A model generated the notes under the pieces. The model had not been told where the DNA came from and did no database searches. It saw only the letters and a program-made list of their open reading frames with translations. Below, piece by piece: positions 24,643 to 33,086 of a stretch of DNA of 64,000 nucleotides. Numbering within the stretch: the first letter of the stretch is position 1; each line of letters begins with the position of its first letter. Origin of the DNA: Saccharofermentans sp. (lineage in GTDB: Bacteria > Bacillota > Clostridia > Saccharofermentanales > Saccharofermentanaceae); assembly GCA_024692235.1 (NCBI GenBank), contig JAILMW010000022.1, forward strand, positions 1 to 64,000, written 5' to 3'. A program made the translations under genes and the position numbers.

Positions 24643-25226
24643 TAAGAAAGCTTCAAGGTCTGAGCGAAGAAGAACTGCAGAAGATCCGTCTTCTTGTGGG
24701 TGAAGCTTTTGTCTCCAACGAGCTCTTCCATAACTGGGGTTCGGAGGAGGAAAGACGCGAAGATGTCCTTAAATATATGGCGGTCTACGTTGACTTTGCC
24801 TACGGTGCGGGTGAACTCTATGCCAACGAGGACATGACCGGCTTCATAGGCCTCGAGGACAGCAGGGAGAAGAAGATCGGACCTCAGATCAGGATGCTCT
24901 TTAAGCTCTTTACTGCTATCCCGTTCTATCGCATAAAGCAGCTGATGAAGTTCATCAACGTGATCGGTGAAGGCAATAAGCAATATTCGAAGAAACCCCA
25001 TATAGATGTCCTCATGGTGTGCGTGGATAAGGCTCATCAGGGGAAGGGGATCGCAAGGGAGTTGGTGACTTTCGCAAAGGATATGTCAGACTCACGCGGC
25101 GTGCCTCTTCTTATCGATACCGACATGAAGTCGTATGCGCAGATGTATGAGCATATGGGATGTAAGATATATAACGAGATAAAGGCCGACAACGGCGTTA
25201 CGAGATATAATCTTATCTATCAGTGA
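24639..25226 (+). CDS. GNAT N-acetyltransferase
   Basis: A 195-residue acetyltransferase with the C-terminal fold typical of the group. VLMVCVDKAHQGKGIARELVTFAKDMSDSRGVPLLIDTDM contains the Q-G-K-G-I-A loop, and AQMYEHMGCKIYNEIKADNGVTRYNLIYQ closes the fold. The long N-terminal half with EERREDVLKYM resembles acetyltransferases of unknown substrate often annotated as GNAT family. Translation is coupled to the preceding GNAT by an ATGA overlap, so the pair may modify related substrates. Its 3' end overlaps the convergent phosphoesterase gene by seven bases. Confidence 0.82.
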   Translation: MIRKLQGLSEEELQKIRLLVGEAFVSNELFHNWGSEEERREDVLKYMAVYVDFAYGAGELYANEDMTGFIGLEDSREKKIGPQIRMLFKLFTAIPFYRIKQLMKFINVIGEGNKQYSKKPHIDVLMVCVDKAHQGKGIARELVTFAKDMSDSRGVPLLIDTDMKSYAQMYEHMGCKIYNEIKADNGVTRYNLIYQ

Positions 25227-26185
25227 ACGTTAATGACGACTATCTCCGGGTAGTCGTTTATTCGTATGGGGAAGGCGCTGTTGCCAAGACCGCGGCTTAC
25301 TTCAAGCTGCATGCCGTCAATGTCGTAGACACCCTGATAGTAGGGCGGGAAGAAGCAGAACTCAGGGGAGAGGAGTGCACCTTTGCCCGGGAGTATTATC
25401 TGTCCGCCGTGGACGTGGCCCGTGAGAACAAGATCCGCTCCGAGTCTGCTGAAGAGCTCAGTGTATTTGGGATCATGTGCCAGGAGTATAACGGGCTTTG
25501 TGTCATCGAAAGGCTCGTATGCGCAAAAGTCCCCAAGGGAAGTCTCTGCCACCCCCGCAAGGATGTAATCTCCCATATCTGTATATGTGTCGTCGAGAAG
25601 TATTACTCCCATTTCTTCTATATCAGCAAGGAATCGGTCGAACTTCTCGCCGAAGATACGGACCTCGTGATTACCGGTGATGTAGTATACGGGACAGATC
25701 TCGGAGGCTCCTTTGAAGAAAGACTCCGCTATAGTGTAGGACGTATGGCTTGAATCAAGAACATCTCCCGTTACTACGATGATATCGGGCTCCTGTTCTC
25801 TTATCTTATCCAGGAGGACGGATTCATTGATACCGAAGATCTGATTATGAAGATCCGATATCTGAACTATCTTAATATCTTCTTTAAGGCCTAAGTCAAC
25901 ATCGTATTCCGTCACTACAAGATGGTAATTACCGTAGAGGATAAAGATGCAGCAGACTGTAAGGAGTACCGCAAGGAAAGGGATCAGCCTGAACTTGGCC
26001 TTCTTTGTCTTATGGTGCCAGATACGCATACCGGCAAGTGCACCTAAGCTTCCGCCTAATACCGCGAGGAATATGAGAAAACCTTCCGATATGCGCCACT
26101 TATTATTCTTTGCTTTGTATTTGTCTATGCCGTATGCCGCAAATGCAGCAGTGTTTATAAGTATAAGGTATATTACTAATATCAT
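25220..26185 (-). CDS. DUF1294-metallophosphoesterase fusion, membrane bound
   Basis: A 321-residue two-part protein. Residues 1-75 are a complete DUF1294 module (YGIDKYKAKNNKWRISE, GGSLGALAGM, HHKTKKAKF) with two membrane segments, followed by a third span (LIPFLAVLLTVCCIFILYG). Residues 100-321 form a calcineurin-like phosphoesterase of the YkuE type: ISDLHN (110-114), VTGDVLDSS (138-146), GNHE (171-174), LLAHDP and LTGHVHGGQ. All metal ligands are present. The catalytic domain should face outside if YkuE is a guide. The ATG at 26185 has a TATAAT only seven bases upstream and no ribosome site, so the mRNA is probably leaderless. It is divergent from the pheA leader. Confidence 0.85.
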   Translation of the reverse strand: MILVIYLILINTAAFAAYGIDKYKAKNNKWRISEGFLIFLAVLGGSLGALAGMRIWHHKTKKAKFRLIPFLAVLLTVCCIFILYGNYHLVVTEYDVDLGLKEDIKIVQISDLHNQIFGINESVLLDKIREQEPDIIVVTGDVLDSSHTSYTIAESFFKGASEICPVYYITGNHEVRIFGEKFDRFLADIEEMGVILLDDTYTDMGDYILAGVAETSLGDFCAYEPFDDTKPVILLAHDPKYTELFSRLGADLVLTGHVHGGQIILPGKGALLSPEFCFFPPYYQGVYDIDGMQLEVSRGLGNSAFPIRINDYPEIVVINVH

Positions 26186-26266
26186 GGTAAAGATTATACT
26201 ATATCGGCTCCTGTGTCGGACGCATCGTGTGACGGACAAAGGTTTCATAACAACAAAAATGTTTGA

Positions 26267-26295
26267 TTGTAATAGAAACGCTCAAGGATTATAAT
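26267..26295 (+). promoter_or_regulatory. Promoter of the pheL-pheA transcript
   Basis: TTGTAA (26267-26272), exactly 17 bases, and TATAAT (26290-26295). The predicted start falls at about 26302-26303, on the first base of the leader-peptide ATG. Confidence 0.8.
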
Positions 26296-26302
26296 CGCAG
26301 TC

Positions 26303-26389
26303 ATGACACGCAAGAACTTTACAGGTTTTGATTTCTTTAGGAGCTTCGCATTCTTTTTTACGAATACGAGGTGCGGTTTCATTGCCTGA
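26303..26389 (+). CDS. pheL: Phe-rich attenuator leader peptide
   Basis: A 28-residue open frame with nine phenylalanines (MTRKNFTGFDFFRSFAFFFT, then NTRCGFIA), including FFF at 17-19 and FF at 11-12. It lies between a consensus promoter and a terminator-antiterminator pair in front of pheA. This is the expected design of a ribosome-mediated attenuator: ribosomes stall on Phe codons when Phe-tRNA is scarce. The ATG lies seven bases after the -10 box, so the peptide is probably translated from a leaderless message. No other function is expected. Confidence 0.88.
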   Translation: MTRKNFTGFDFFRSFAFFFTNTRCGFIA

Positions 26390-26455
26390 AGTTATTGAGT
26401 TTGACTAACGTATCAAGAGACTTCGCAGTGAGACCGCTGCGAAGTCTTTTTATTT
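26388..26455 (+). promoter_or_regulatory. pheA attenuator: antiterminator and terminator
   Basis: The terminator pairs AGACTTCGCAG (26418-26428) with CTGCGAAGTCT (26437-26447), followed by TTTTTATTT. An alternative stem pairs GAAGT (26388-26392) and TTGA (26395-26398) with TCAA (26413-26416) and ACTTC (26420-26424), using the 5' half of the terminator. The first arm begins inside the leader stop codon. A ribosome that finishes the peptide would cover that arm and allow termination; one stalled on Phe codons would leave it free and allow read-through. Confidence 0.88.
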
Positions 26456-26475
26456 GAAGAAAGGCAGGATCTTAA

Positions 26476-27615
26476 ATGGTAACGATGGAGACAAGAGATG
26501 AGCTGGAAGCGATCGATCTTGAGATAAAGGAGCTGGTGGAGCGAAGGCTGAAGCTTACCACAAGGAACGATCTTATGATGAGCAAGAGTGAATCGGCTCT
26601 TGCAGGAAGAAAGTATGAGAGGGAGCTTTTGCATTCTCTGGCAAAGCAGGAGGACAATAACCTCGAGAACTGCGAAAGGATGATGTTCCAGACTCTCTTC
26701 AATGTTTCTCATTCCTACTGCTCATCTCAGAACGGAACGAGATCACACCTCTCGGAAGCGATAAAGACAGCATTGGAAAATACTCCTTCCGAATTTCCTA
26801 AGTCCGCTCTGGTGGCATGTCAGGGAGTGGAGGGTGCGTATTCACAGAAAGCTGCAGATAAGCTTTTCCTTAATGCCAACATAATGTACTTTCGAACATT
26901 CGACGGTGTCTTCAAGGCTGTAGAGAGCGGTCTTGTAAAGTACGGTGTCCTTCCCATAGAGAACAGTTCCTACGGTTCCGTTACCCAGGTCTATGACCTT
27001 ATGAAGTCCCATCGCTTCAATATCGTAAGGTCCGTAAAGCTTCAGATAAGCCATAAGCTCCTTTCTAAGCCCGGAACCGATCCCAAGGCTATACGAGAGG
27101 TATTCTCTCACGAGCAGGCTATCGGTCAGTGCTCTCAGTTCTTCAAGGATAATAAGGATATAAAGGTCACTATCGTAGCCAATACGGCTATCGCGGCTCA
27201 GATGGTCGCAGATTCCGACAGGGATGACGTAGCTGCGATCTCCTCACAGGACTGCTGCGATCTCTACGGACTTCAGGTAATAAATGACCGCATTCAGAAC
27301 AGTGACCATAACTATACAAGGTTCATATGTATCTCCAAGGACGCGGAGATATATCCCGGCGCATCCAAGATCTCCATGATGATGTCCATAGGACATACTC
27401 CCGGATCCCTGTCTGATACACTGGCGCGTTTTTCCGCACTGGGACTTAACCTCACCAAGATCGAATCAAGGCCTATTCTCGGCAGCGACTTCGAGTTCAT
27501 GTTCTATCTGGACGTTGAAGCTTCCGTATATTCCGATGCAGTCATAACGCTCCTTTGTCAGCTGGACCAGGATCCTGCGGCATTCACGTTCCTGGGAAGC
27601 TATTCCGAGGTGTGA
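26476..27615 (+). CDS. pheA: Bifunctional chorismate mutase/prephenate dehydratase
   Basis: A 379-residue P-protein that makes phenylpyruvate from chorismate by way of prephenate. An AroQ-type chorismate mutase forms residues 1-90 (RDELEAIDLEIKELVERRLKL, ESALAGRKYERELL). The prephenate dehydratase covers about 110-290 (VACQGVEGAYSQKAA, FDGVFKAVESG, LPIENSSYGSV, SHEQAIGQC and the catalytic NYTRFICIS). A C-terminal ACT domain for Phe feedback (GSLSDTLARFSALGLNLTKIESRPI) ends the protein. A GCAGGAT site precedes the ATG, and a second Met at 26485 is possible. It is regulated by the attenuator just upstream. Confidence 0.95.
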   Translation: MVTMETRDELEAIDLEIKELVERRLKLTTRNDLMMSKSESALAGRKYERELLHSLAKQEDNNLENCERMMFQTLFNVSHSYCSSQNGTRSHLSEAIKTALENTPSEFPKSALVACQGVEGAYSQKAADKLFLNANIMYFRTFDGVFKAVESGLVKYGVLPIENSSYGSVTQVYDLMKSHRFNIVRSVKLQISHKLLSKPGTDPKAIREVFSHEQAIGQCSQFFKDNKDIKVTIVANTAIAAQMVADSDRDDVAAISSQDCCDLYGLQVINDRIQNSDHNYTRFICISKDAEIYPGASKISMMMSIGHTPGSLSDTLARFSALGLNLTKIESRPILGSDFEFMFYLDVEASVYSDAVITLLCQLDQDPAAFTFLGSYSEV

Positions 27616-27636
27616 TCCCCTATATATAATAATATT

Positions 27637-27664
27637 TTGACATCTTTTGATGTAATGATAAGAT
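27637..27664 (+). promoter_or_regulatory. Promoter of the CmpB-like gene
   Basis: TTGACA (27637-27642), a 16-base spacer and TAAGAT (27659-27664), about 25 bases before the ATG at 27689. Confidence 0.55.
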
Positions 27665-27688
27665 GTATTCATCTTGAGGGGGACTCAT

Positions 27689-28237
27689 ATGGATAAGGAA
27701 TTAAATCCCAAGCTGAAGACGGCTATGACCATCTTCCTGCTGGTAGTGCTTGGTGCCGTCATAGGCTGGATATACGAGATGATCTTTTACAGGATCGACA
27801 TGGGGCATTTTATCAGGAGAGGTCAGGGCGGTCCCTGGCTTCCCATCTACGGATTCGGAGCGCTCGGTCTGACACTTGCGACTTATAAGAAGAGACCCGG
27901 CCCCCTGATCGTATTTCTGATCACATGCGTCGGAGCGTTCATAATAGAGTTCGGCACGGGTTGGTTTCTATATAATTTCATGGACGGATTAAGGCTCTGG
28001 GACTATAACACGGAGATATGGAACTGGGGTAATATCGGCGGCTATGTCTGCGCGAGATCCATCCTGATATTCGGCATCTTCGGAGTCCTTTATGCCAAGT
28101 GGGCAATACCGGGATTCTTCGATTTGGCAGACCGCTTAAAGAAGAATACATTCCTTTGCATCGTTATTCCGCTCGCAGTCGTATTCTTCTCGGATATCCT
28201 GTACTCATATATCATGAAGCCTCTGTTCTTTAAGTAA
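27689..28237 (+). CDS. CmpB-like (putative ABC transporter type IV) membrane protein
   Basis: A 182-residue membrane protein with about five spans, matching the family known as putative ABC-transporter type IV (CmpB-like). Features are GAVIGWIYEMIFYRI near the N-terminus, RRGQGGPWLPIYGFGALGL, FIIEFGTGWFLYNFM and LWDYNTEIWNWGNIGGYVCARS. Members are widespread in Clostridia and their function is unproven; no ABC ATPase lies nearby. The ATG at 27689 is chosen because GAGGGGG precedes it by seven bases. A perfect 17-base palindrome (GACGGAAACTTTCCGTC, 28248-28264) follows. Confidence 0.78.
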   Translation: MDKELNPKLKTAMTIFLLVVLGAVIGWIYEMIFYRIDMGHFIRRGQGGPWLPIYGFGALGLTLATYKKRPGPLIVFLITCVGAFIIEFGTGWFLYNFMDGLRLWDYNTEIWNWGNIGGYVCARSILIFGIFGVLYAKWAIPGFFDLADRLKKNTFLCIVIPLAVVFFSDILYSYIMKPLFFK

Positions 28238-28399
28238 GACACGGCTTTGACGGAAACTTTCCGTCTGCGAGTATTAAATAATCTAACTATAATGATAATT
28301 GATCCAACAGTTGATGTCGGATCTTTGGCATGCAAGGATCTTCCCGGACTATCATCCGAAAATATCCAACATTTTTAGTTGTGATTTTGATAATCAGAT

Positions 28400-28418
28400 G
28401 ATGTTAACAGATGTTAAC
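28400..28418 (+). repeat. Direct repeat of GATGTTAAC before the sugar-binding protein gene
   Basis: GATGTTAAC occurs at 28400-28408 and again at 28410-28418, one helical turn apart, 60 bases before the lipoprotein gene. It could be an activator site. The rest of 28238-28477 holds a TATAAT-like box and no gene. Confidence 0.5.
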
Positions 28419-28477
28419 CTTAGATTCGGGGACATCCTTTTAATCTGCTTAAGATCTTTTGGGGAGAGATATATTCG

Positions 28478-29647
28478 ATGGATAAGAAGAGCATTGCGAC
28501 GATACTGATTTTTGCCATGACGGTTTCCATTGCAGGGTGTACCTTAGGCCGCGACGATCGCGGAGATCTTAAGGAAAGTTCGGATGAAGTTCAGGTCGGG
28601 ATCGTTCTTCCTACAAAGGATGAACCCAGATGGCTTCAGGATGAAGCCGCTTTTACTTCCATATTAAAGGATGCGGGATTTACTTCCGAAGTTCTATTCT
28701 CACAGGGCAGTTCCGCTACTGAACTTGCCAATGTGGAGTCTCTTGTCGAGAAGAATATAGATGTACTGGTCATATGCGCACAGGATGCGGCTGCCGCCGG
28801 AAGGGCGGTAGAGGCAGCGCACGAAGCAGATGTTGAAGTTATATGCTATGACAGGCTTATAACCGATACCGATGCCGTAGACTACTATGTGACATTCAAC
28901 AGCTACGATGTAGGCGTACTGCAGGGACAGTACCTGATCGACGCCTACGAGGGGCAGACGGGAGTTCCTTTGTACCTCTACTGCGGTGCAACTACCGATA
29001 ACAATGCATATATATTCTTCACGGGAGCCTGGAGCGTACTAAGCTCCGCCATAGCAGACGGTCAGTTCGTCCTTGCTAATTGCGATGCCATAGCGCCGTA
29101 TGCGGGGCAGGATCTGGACGTCAACGAAGATCGCGAGATCCTCGCGGATGTATTGGGGACGATCACTACCAACTGGGATCTTAATACCGCCAAGTCACTT
29201 GCTTCGGCTAACCTTGTTACCAACGCTCACACTTTCAAGGGAGATTGCGCCATCTTGGCGCCTAATGACGGTACCGCCAGGGGCATAGCGGATGCATTCA
29301 GCGTCGATCCCGACATCACGTCCTTCGTGATAACCGGTCAGGACTGCGAGACGGATTCCCTGGGCTATATCTGCTCGGGAATGCAGAGCATGACAGTCTG
29401 GAAGAATACGACAGAACTTGCTTCGATGGCCTGCGATATGGTCAGCGATATATTATCCGGCAGGGAGCCTTCCACAACAGTTACATACGATAACGGCAAC
29501 CTGGCTGTTCCCGCCAATGAGACGGCAGTGACCGTAATTACCATCGATAACATAAGCGAACCTGTCGATGCGGGATATGTGGATCCGGAGGATATCGAAG
29601 GATACGAAGAGATAGCAGAAGATTGTCATCATAATACGACCTTGTGA
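28478..29647 (+). CDS. Sugar-binding lipoprotein (ChvE/RbsB type)
   Basis: A 389-residue periplasmic-binding-protein family lipoprotein, type 1 fold. The signal ends in the lipobox SIAGC. The mature domain has VGIVLPTKDEPRWLQDEAAF, NIDVLVICAQDAAAAGRAVEAA, VEVICYDRLI, TFNSYDVGVLQG and FVITGQDCETDSLGYICSGMQSMTV, the pattern of xylose/multiple-sugar binding proteins of the ChvE class. GGGGAGAG lies before the ATG. The gene precedes a YesN-type regulator and YesM-type kinase, so it may present sugar to the sensor. No ATPase or permease genes accompany it. Confidence 0.88.
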   Translation: MDKKSIATILIFAMTVSIAGCTLGRDDRGDLKESSDEVQVGIVLPTKDEPRWLQDEAAFTSILKDAGFTSEVLFSQGSSATELANVESLVEKNIDVLVICAQDAAAAGRAVEAAHEADVEVICYDRLITDTDAVDYYVTFNSYDVGVLQGQYLIDAYEGQTGVPLYLYCGATTDNNAYIFFTGAWSVLSSAIADGQFVLANCDAIAPYAGQDLDVNEDREILADVLGTITTNWDLNTAKSLASANLVTNAHTFKGDCAILAPNDGTARGIADAFSVDPDITSFVITGQDCETDSLGYICSGMQSMTVWKNTTELASMACDMVSDILSGREPSTTVTYDNGNLAVPANETAVTVITIDNISEPVDAGYVDPEDIEGYEEIAEDCHHNTTL

Positions 29648-29673
29648 TCCCCGATAGGACGATCGCAGAATGG

Positions 29674-29709
29674 ATGTCGCGTGTGATCACTCACATGCGA
29701 CATTCTTTT
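29674..29709 (+). terminator. Terminator after the sugar-binding lipoprotein gene
   Basis: ATGTCGCGTG (29674-29683) pairs with CATGCGACAT (29694-29703), followed by TCTTTT. It separates the lipoprotein gene from the regulator genes. Confidence 0.75.
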
Positions 29710-29769
29710 AGGCGTGAAAATGTGGTTTAATATGTAAAGAGAAATTATGAGAGGTTTGTGGAGGATCTT

Positions 29770-31368
29770 ATGTATACCGTTATAGTCGCCGACGATGAAG
29801 AAGAGATCAGAAGAGCTCTGGTCAAGAAGATCGACTGGAACAGTATAGGGTTCGAGCTTATAGGTGAAGCATCTAACGGTGCGGAGGCACTGGAACTCAC
29901 GGAGAAGCTGGGCCCGGATCTTCTTCTTACCGATATCATGATGCCCTTTATAGGCGGAATCGAACTTGCAAGGAAGGTAAGGGAGGTCCGTCCGTCTACA
30001 CAGATCGCTTTCCTTACGGGATACGAAGTATTCGAATTCGCCAAGAAGGCCATCCAGTACAATATCGTCAGTTATCTCTTAAAGCCTATATCTGCTGAAG
30101 AGACCACTGCGGAACTTATAAAGATCAAGAAGATCATTGACGAGAAGTTCGAGCAGTTCAAGTCCACCGAGCAGGCTAAGGAGCATCTGGATACGCTGTC
30201 TTTTGCCATGCCTCTTCTTCTTGACGGCTATACTCACGCCAACGAGAAGGAGAATCGCGGCAACGTTATAAGCGAGGCGACAAAGCTGGGTCTTGTCACG
30301 GAAGATAATGATATGTCCTACTGCGTCCTTGTGATCAGCATGATCGACAAGGACGGGCTTAATATCACTTCAAAGTCTGCGGTCAATTCATTCGACATCA
30401 TCTTCAAGAAGTATATGGATCACATAAGCTTCTTCACGGACGGCAGGGTAGTATCGCTTCTCTACGGATCGGGACGTACTCTTGATAAGTATCTGCATAT
30501 CGCCGTAGAAGATATTTCCCAGAGCGTCGAAAGGATAATGAACTGCAACTGCTCCATAGGTGTCAGCAGAACGGGAAATAATATCTCGGGTCTTCACGAG
30601 CTTTATGTGGAGGCGATGAATGCGTTGTCTTATAACAGCGACGGCAACAGCAGCATAAGATACATCTCGGACGTTGAGAATGATTACTTCTCCGACATAG
30701 AGATGTTCGAGGATTTTGTGGCACAGGAGGAACGCTGCGTAAGAGGAGGTCTCGTACAGGAAGCGGGAGAGATCGCAGACAAGCTTTTCGGCGAGATAGA
30801 ATCCGGCGGTAAGTATAAGCTCAGCGCTAACTTCATTGTTCCCAATATCACGTCATCTGTATATAAGATACTCTACTCGGTCGTAGACAAGGAGCATATC
30901 GATAAGCTCCAGGAGAAGTGTCCTCTTCAGATGACGGATCTGTACGGAAGTGTCTCCAACATAGGCTCGTATTGTAAAAGGCTCTGTACGGCGGCTGCTC
31001 AGCTCGTCGAGGAGCACTGTAAGAACACGGGATCCAGGCACTGTGAGCTCGCCAAGGAGATCATCAATAAGGAATTCTCCAACCCGGAGATATCGCTCGT
31101 CAGCATCAGCCGCGAGATCGCGGTAAGCCCTAACTACTTAAGTGCACTTATCCGTAAGGAGACGGGAAGCACCTTCATAGAGCTTCTTACAAAAAGAAGG
31201 ATGCAGGAAGCAGTATCTCTTCTTAAATATCCAGCGCTGAAGGTAAAGGATGTCGCATTGAAGTGCGGCTACGAGGATCAGCACTATTTCAGCTACAGCT
31301 TCAAGAAGGAGACGGGATTATCTCCTATCCAGTATAAGAAGCAGCTGACTGAATCGGGAGAAGAGTGA
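29770..31368 (+). CDS. AraC-type response regulator (YesN family)
   Basis: A 532-residue response regulator. The N-terminal receiver (YTVIVADDEEEIRRAL; phospho-acceptor Asp in LLLTDIMMP; Lys in YLLKPIS) is followed by a middle region of about 270 residues typical of YesN. The C-terminal AraC domain has two helix-turn-helices: ISLVSISREIAVSPNYLSALIRKETG and VKDVALKCGYEDQHYFSYSFKKETGLSP. TGTGGAGG lies eight bases before the ATG. The overlap with the kinase gene shows co-translation. It should activate sugar-use genes, with the GH43 gene 2.8 kb downstream as an obvious candidate target. Confidence 0.92.
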   Translation: MYTVIVADDEEEIRRALVKKIDWNSIGFELIGEASNGAEALELTEKLGPDLLLTDIMMPFIGGIELARKVREVRPSTQIAFLTGYEVFEFAKKAIQYNIVSYLLKPISAEETTAELIKIKKIIDEKFEQFKSTEQAKEHLDTLSFAMPLLLDGYTHANEKENRGNVISEATKLGLVTEDNDMSYCVLVISMIDKDGLNITSKSAVNSFDIIFKKYMDHISFFTDGRVVSLLYGSGRTLDKYLHIAVEDISQSVERIMNCNCSIGVSRTGNNISGLHELYVEAMNALSYNSDGNSSIRYISDVENDYFSDIEMFEDFVAQEERCVRGGLVQEAGEIADKLFGEIESGGKYKLSANFIVPNITSSVYKILYSVVDKEHIDKLQEKCPLQMTDLYGSVSNIGSYCKRLCTAAAQLVEEHCKNTGSRHCELAKEIINKEFSNPEISLVSISREIAVSPNYLSALIRKETGSTFIELLTKRRMQEAVSLLKYPALKVKDVALKCGYEDQHYFSYSFKKETGLSPIQYKKQLTESGEE

Positions 31369-31370
31369 TC

Positions 31371-33086
31371 ATGGGGAAGGGAGGCAAGCGCGCTTCTTTT
31401 TCCATGTCTGATGCGATGACGATAGTTGTAGTGGTCATCGTATCCTTCTCGGTCATCATTTCGCTGGTGGTATTTAATGCCGTATTCTCCCGCTCCATGC
31501 AGAGCAGTGCCATAACGACTTCGGAACAGTCCGTCGATCAGGTGGCGGTCACCATCAATAACTATACGGACGACATGCTCCAGATTATGGACAGACTCTA
31601 TGTGAACAGCATCACGGATCCCTCTTCACAGGAGGAGCTTTTTGAGGATCTTATCGACATAAGATCAGACGTCGTCATGATAACTACCTACGATATCCAC
31701 GGCAACAATACTGGCATCTGGTCCAGATACGATACCAAGGACCTTATCTATACCAATCTCTCGTATATATCCATATCGGACGAAGGCGCGGACGGCCTCG
31801 GTATATCAGCTCCTCACGTAGTATCGGTGCTTGATAACAACTATCCGTGGGTAGTCACCATCACGAGAAATACCACAGACGGCTCTTACAGTAATGCCGC
31901 CAAGATCGCCATAGACGTCAAGTTCTCCGGCATCGCCCGCTACATAGATGAAGTAGGTATCGGAAGTCACGGGTACTGCTTCATAATGGACGACGACGGC
32001 AATATCGTATATCACCCTCAGCAGCAGCTCATATATGCGGGCCTTAAGGATGAGAATGAAGAGATAAGGTATATGTCTGACGGATCTCACATGTCCGACG
32101 GAGTCATATATACTATAAAGACACTTAATAACAGTAACTGGAAGATCGTAGGTGTCACATACGAGGATGAGACGGTCAACACCAGAGTCAATTACATGAT
32201 CACGGTATCGTTCCTTATATTGTTCACGGCCGTGATAGTATCCTTCTTGAGCGGAAGGCTTTTCTCGCATCTTTTTACCAAGCCCGTCAACAAACTCACG
32301 GACGCCATGAGAGACTTCGAGGAAGATGCTTCAGGCTTCGTATTTAAGCCTATAGCGGGTGCTATCGAGGTCAACAGGCTGTCGGATTCGTTCGAGCATC
32401 TGGTAATGAGGATCCAGCAGCTTATGGAGGAGGTCAAGGAAGAGGAGGATACCTTGCGCAAGACCGAGCTCAAGGCACTTCAGGCACAGATCAATCCCCA
32501 CTTCCTGTACAACACATTGGATTCCATAACCTGGATGTGCGAGGAAGGCAAGAATTCGGAAGCAGTCATGATGGTCAATGCCCTGGCTAAGCTTTTCAGG
32601 ATCAGCATAAGCCGAGGCGCGGAGCTTATCCCCATCGAGAAAGAGGTACAGCATGCTCAGTGCTATCTGCAGATCCAGAAGTTCAGATATCAGAATCATT
32701 TTGATTATGATATCAAGGTGGATAAGTCGTGTGAGAGCTTCCTTTGCAACAAGATCACATTGCAGCCCATAATAGAGAATGCACTTTATCACGGCCTTGA
32801 TATGATCGACGAAGGACATATCGATATAAGGATCTATCCTGACGGTGAAGATATCATCCTGGAGGTGGAGGATAACGGCATCGGTATGAGCCGCGAGAAG
32901 ATCGATGAGATCTTAAGGCACGATATTACCGACAGACACGGTATCGGCGTCAAGAACGTAGATGACAGGATAAAGATATACTTCGGAGACAGATACGGCA
33001 TCACCATAACATCCGAGCCGGATGAAGGAACGTGCGTATCCATAAGGATCCCCAAGATAACGGAGGAGAATGTATATGAGAAATAG
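31371..33086 (+). CDS. YesM/LytS-type sensor histidine kinase
   Basis: A 571-residue kinase with two membrane segments (about 15-38 and 268-292) flanking an extracellular Cache-like sensor. HAMP follows, then the His_kinase domain with QAQINPHFLYNTLDSITWMC (phospho-His about residue 377) and the HATPase N, G1 and G2 boxes (IIENALYHG, VEDNGIGM, RHGIGVKNVDDRI). The start at ATG 31371 follows GGGAGAAG; a GTG at 31365 overlapping the regulator stop is an alternative. The sensor domain may read a sugar directly or by way of the adjacent binding proteins. Confidence 0.92.
   Translation: MGKGGKRASFSMSDAMTIVVVVIVSFSVIISLVVFNAVFSRSMQSSAITTSEQSVDQVAVTINNYTDDMLQIMDRLYVNSITDPSSQEELFEDLIDIRSDVVMITTYDIHGNNTGIWSRYDTKDLIYTNLSYISISDEGADGLGISAPHVVSVLDNNYPWVVTITRNTTDGSYSNAAKIAIDVKFSGIARYIDEVGIGSHGYCFIMDDDGNIVYHPQQQLIYAGLKDENEEIRYMSDGSHMSDGVIYTIKTLNNSNWKIVGVTYEDETVNTRVNYMITVSFLILFTAVIVSFLSGRLFSHLFTKPVNKLTDAMRDFEEDASGFVFKPIAGAIEVNRLSDSFEHLVMRIQQLMEEVKEEEDTLRKTELKALQAQINPHFLYNTLDSITWMCEEGKNSEAVMMVNALAKLFRISISRGAELIPIEKEVQHAQCYLQIQKFRYQNHFDYDIKVDKSCESFLCNKITLQPIIENALYHGLDMIDEGHIDIRIYPDGEDIILEVEDNGIGMSREKIDEILRHDITDRHGIGVKNVDDRIKIYFGDRYGITITSEPDEGTCVSIRIPKITEENVYEK

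Noticed and set aside
26341..26400. A T-box in front of pheA
   Set aside because: No TGGTACCGCG-type signature or Stem I is present; the Phe-rich frame and paired stems explain the region.
28248..28264. GACGGAAACTTTCCGTC as a terminator
   Set aside because: The loop is a single base and no T run follows, so an intrinsic terminator is doubtful; it is mentioned only with the neighbouring gene.
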